Positions 62,545 to 64,000 of a DNA stretch of 64,000 bases are shown here, one piece after another. Source of the DNA: Ginsengibacter hankyongi (GTDB lineage: Bacteria > Bacteroidota > Bacteroidia > Chitinophagales > Chitinophagaceae); the NCBI RefSeq assembly GCF_008710285.1, contig NZ_VYQF01000001.1:1931501-1995500 (forward strand). The letters are read 5' to 3'. How positions within the stretch are numbered: the stretch's first letter is position 1; each line of letters opens with the position of its first letter. Under the pieces are notes generated by a model. The model worked only from the letters and a program-made list of their open reading frames with translations. It ran no database searches and had not been told where the DNA came from. The translations under genes and the position numbers were made by a program.

Positions 62545-64000
62545 ATGAGTGATAAAAAGTATTGGCAAAATTTTGAGGAGCTTAATCAAAACGAAGCTGA
62601 GCAAAAGAAGTTGAAAAAAGAATTTAAAGAAGAGCTTCCTTTTGAAGATTTATCTAACGAGAATATTTTTAATGCCAAAACTCCACGTAGAGATTTTTTG
62701 AAATACATGGGGTTTAGCACCGCTGCAGCAGCCCTTGCTGCAAGTTGTGAAATGCCCGTTCGAAAAGTGATTCCTTTTTTGCACAAGCCGGATGATATGA
62801 TCCCGGGTATTTCAAATTATTACGCATCAACGTATATAAACGATGGAGATGCTGTTCCGGTTGTGGTTAAACAAAGAGAAGGCAGGCCAATTAAAATAGA
62901 AGGAAATGATCTTTCATCACTTACTAATGGCGGAACCTCGGCACAATGCCAATCGTCAGTACTAGATTTATACGACACAACGCGCCTTCGCTATCCGCAG
63001 GCAAATGGGAAAGAAGCTACGTTTGAAGCAATAGATAAAATGTTAGCTGCAGGATTGACGGCTAATGCCGGAAAGCCGGTTGTACTATTAACCTCATCAA
63101 TTACTTCACCCTCCACCAAGCAAATTATTTCAGAATTTCTTGCAAAATATCCAGGGAGTCGCCATGTTCAATACGATGCTGTTTCTTACAGCGGGATGAT
63201 ATTGGCGAACGAGGCATCTTATGGTAAAAAAGCAATTCCTGCTTATCATTTTGAAAATGCAAAAGTAATTGTGAGTCTCGGTGCCGATTTCTTAACGACC
63301 TGGCTAAGTCCGGTAGTTTTTGCAAATCAGTATGCTCAGAATCGCAGAATAGATGAAGAGAAACCTTCGATGAGTAAGCATTTCCAGTTTGAGAGTCATT
63401 ATAGCATTACCGGGGCAAATGCGGATGAGCGCTATTTACATAAGCCATCTGAAACAGGTGCAGTTGCACTCGCGCTTCTAGGTGCACTAGGTGGCGGAAC
63501 TTCTTCTAATATTTCGGGGAAAGTTGCTGAAGGAATTAAAAAGGCTGCGGCGGAACTTTCTGCCAACAAAGGAGCCGCTCTTGTGGTTTGTGGAAGTAAC
63601 GACCCCAATATTCAAATAATTGTAAACGCAATAAATGAAGCCATAGGTGCGGGTGGTAAAACGATTGACTGGAACACCCCCGTTAACTATCGCCAGGGCA
63701 TAGACGCAGATGTGCTTGCACTTACTAACGATCTTAACGCAGGAAATGTAGGTGCGCTTTTAGTTTATGGCGCTAACCCAGCCTATAGCTTTTTTGCGGC
63801 AGATAAATTTATTGCTGGGGTAAAAAAATGCCCATTCACAGTTTCTTACAGCGAAAAAATGGATGAAACAACAGAACTGTGCAAATATATTGTTCCGTCT
63901 CATCACTGGCTGGAATGCTGGGGAGATGCAGAAATGCAAACAGGTTACGTAAGTGTAATTCAACCTATTATTCATCCATTATTTAAGACCCGCCAGTTTG
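62545..64000 (+). CDS. actB: Alternative complex III iron-sulphur/molybdopterin-type subunit ActB, partial (3' end beyond window)
   Basis: The first 485 codons of ActB, the large peripheral subunit of alternative complex III. A Tat-like signal follows a long charged N-terminal stretch: TPRRDFLKYMGFS (Arg48-Arg49) then a hydrophobic run ending AASC, a lipobox (Cys68). The rest resembles a molybdopterin oxidoreductase-type fold without an obvious Mo cofactor cysteine: VLDLYDTTRLRYPQ, IVSLGADFLTTWLSPV and LLVYGANPAYSFF. In known ActB an iron-sulphur domain comes later, outside this window. The frame stays open to the last base. Confidence 0.9.
   Translation, partial: MSDKKYWQNFEELNQNEAEQKKLKKEFKEELPFEDLSNENIFNAKTPRRDFLKYMGFSTAAAALAASCEMPVRKVIPFLHKPDDMIPGISNYYASTYINDGDAVPVVVKQREGRPIKIEGNDLSSLTNGGTSAQCQSSVLDLYDTTRLRYPQANGKEATFEAIDKMLAAGLTANAGKPVVLLTSSITSPSTKQIISEFLAKYPGSRHVQYDAVSYSGMILANEASYGKKAIPAYHFENAKVIVSLGADFLTTWLSPVVFANQYAQNRRIDEEKPSMSKHFQFESHYSITGANADERYLHKPSETGAVALALLGALGGGTSSNISGKVAEGIKKAAAELSANKGAALVVCGSNDPNIQIIVNAINEAIGAGGKTIDWNTPVNYRQGIDADVLALTNDLNAGNVGALLVYGANPAYSFFAADKFIAGVKKCPFTVSYSEKMDETTELCKYIVPSHHWLECWGDAEMQTGYVSVIQPIIHPLFKTRQF

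Noticed and set aside
1-64000. CRISPR arrays, insertion sequences and integrative elements
   Set aside because: No regularly spaced repeats, transposase-like or integrase-like frames, or tRNA-adjacent attachment repeats were found.

Overview
The window is a chromosomal segment of a Bacteroidota bacterium, most likely from or near the family Chitinophagaceae. The evidence is low GC with AT-rich intergenic DNA, promoters of the Bacteroidota type (TTTG, about 19 bases, TAnnTTTG), almost no Shine-Dalgarno sequences, many lipoproteins, a carboxypeptidase-regulatory-domain outer-membrane receptor, an S46 dipeptidyl-peptidase, a futalosine-pathway menaquinone gene (mqnC) and the start of an alternative complex III (act) operon. 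No phage, insertion sequence, CRISPR array or rRNA was seen. There is one tRNA gene (tRNA-Phe).

Layout. 0-6.5 kb: partial DUF3089 lipoprotein, 2-oxoglutarate oxygenase, chromate transporter, nadD-feoA, then ybeY-mnmG with two tandem parS-like palindromes across the ybeY stop codon, and a cupin sugar-phosphate isomerase. 6.5-15.3 kb: tRNA-Phe with its terminator, recQ, a kdsD-manC sugar operon, a transglutaminase-like lipoprotein, a methionine-type aminotransferase, a DUF4142 lipoprotein and nadA. 15.27-15.81 kb: a 541-base AT-rich gap with four near-consensus DnaA boxes, a candidate replication origin. 15.8-25.9 kb: PpiD-like foldase, DUF2480, a dnaN-DUF2007-kdsB operon, a NYN-LOTUS protein, cysS-AlkA-type glycosylase and an EEP-family phosphatase. 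25.9-34.6 kb: two rhomboid proteases, a glycosyltransferase with an unusual C-terminal extension, inositol monophosphatase, thiL, an S41-type lipoprotein, nagA and a nitrilase. 34.75-36.43 kb: an XRE/ImmA-IrrE protease overlapping a DUF4411 PIN-like protein, a toxin-antitoxin-like accessory pair. 36.5-47.8 kb: recX, S46 peptidase, mqnC, retropepsin-PDZ protease, an M16 peptidase pair, a small holin-like membrane protein, a fused E1 2-oxoacid dehydrogenase and an AraC regulator. 47.8-60.9 kb: outer-membrane receptor, M1 peptidase, tricorn-like S41 protease, alpha-amylase, M19 dipeptidase, a CarboxypepD-domain protein and purN. 61.2 kb to the end: the act operon (actA complete, actB truncated by the window edge).

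Functional links. KdsD, KdsB, ManC and the cupin isomerase supply Kdo and mannose nucleotides for the cell envelope. MqnC makes the menaquinone whose quinol the Act complex oxidises. Many secreted or envelope peptidases (S46, M1, M16 pair, tricorn-like, M19, rhomboids, retropepsin) suggest a protein- and peptide-consuming lifestyle. parS-like sites, mnmG, dnaN and the DnaA-box gap within 18 kb suggest an origin-proximal segment, though gene strand bias does not clearly confirm this. Most genes are conserved housekeeping. The more unusual items are the parS pair, the candidate origin, the ImmA-DUF4411 pair, the six-haem ActA with an inverted repeat at its promoter, and several unusual domain architectures.
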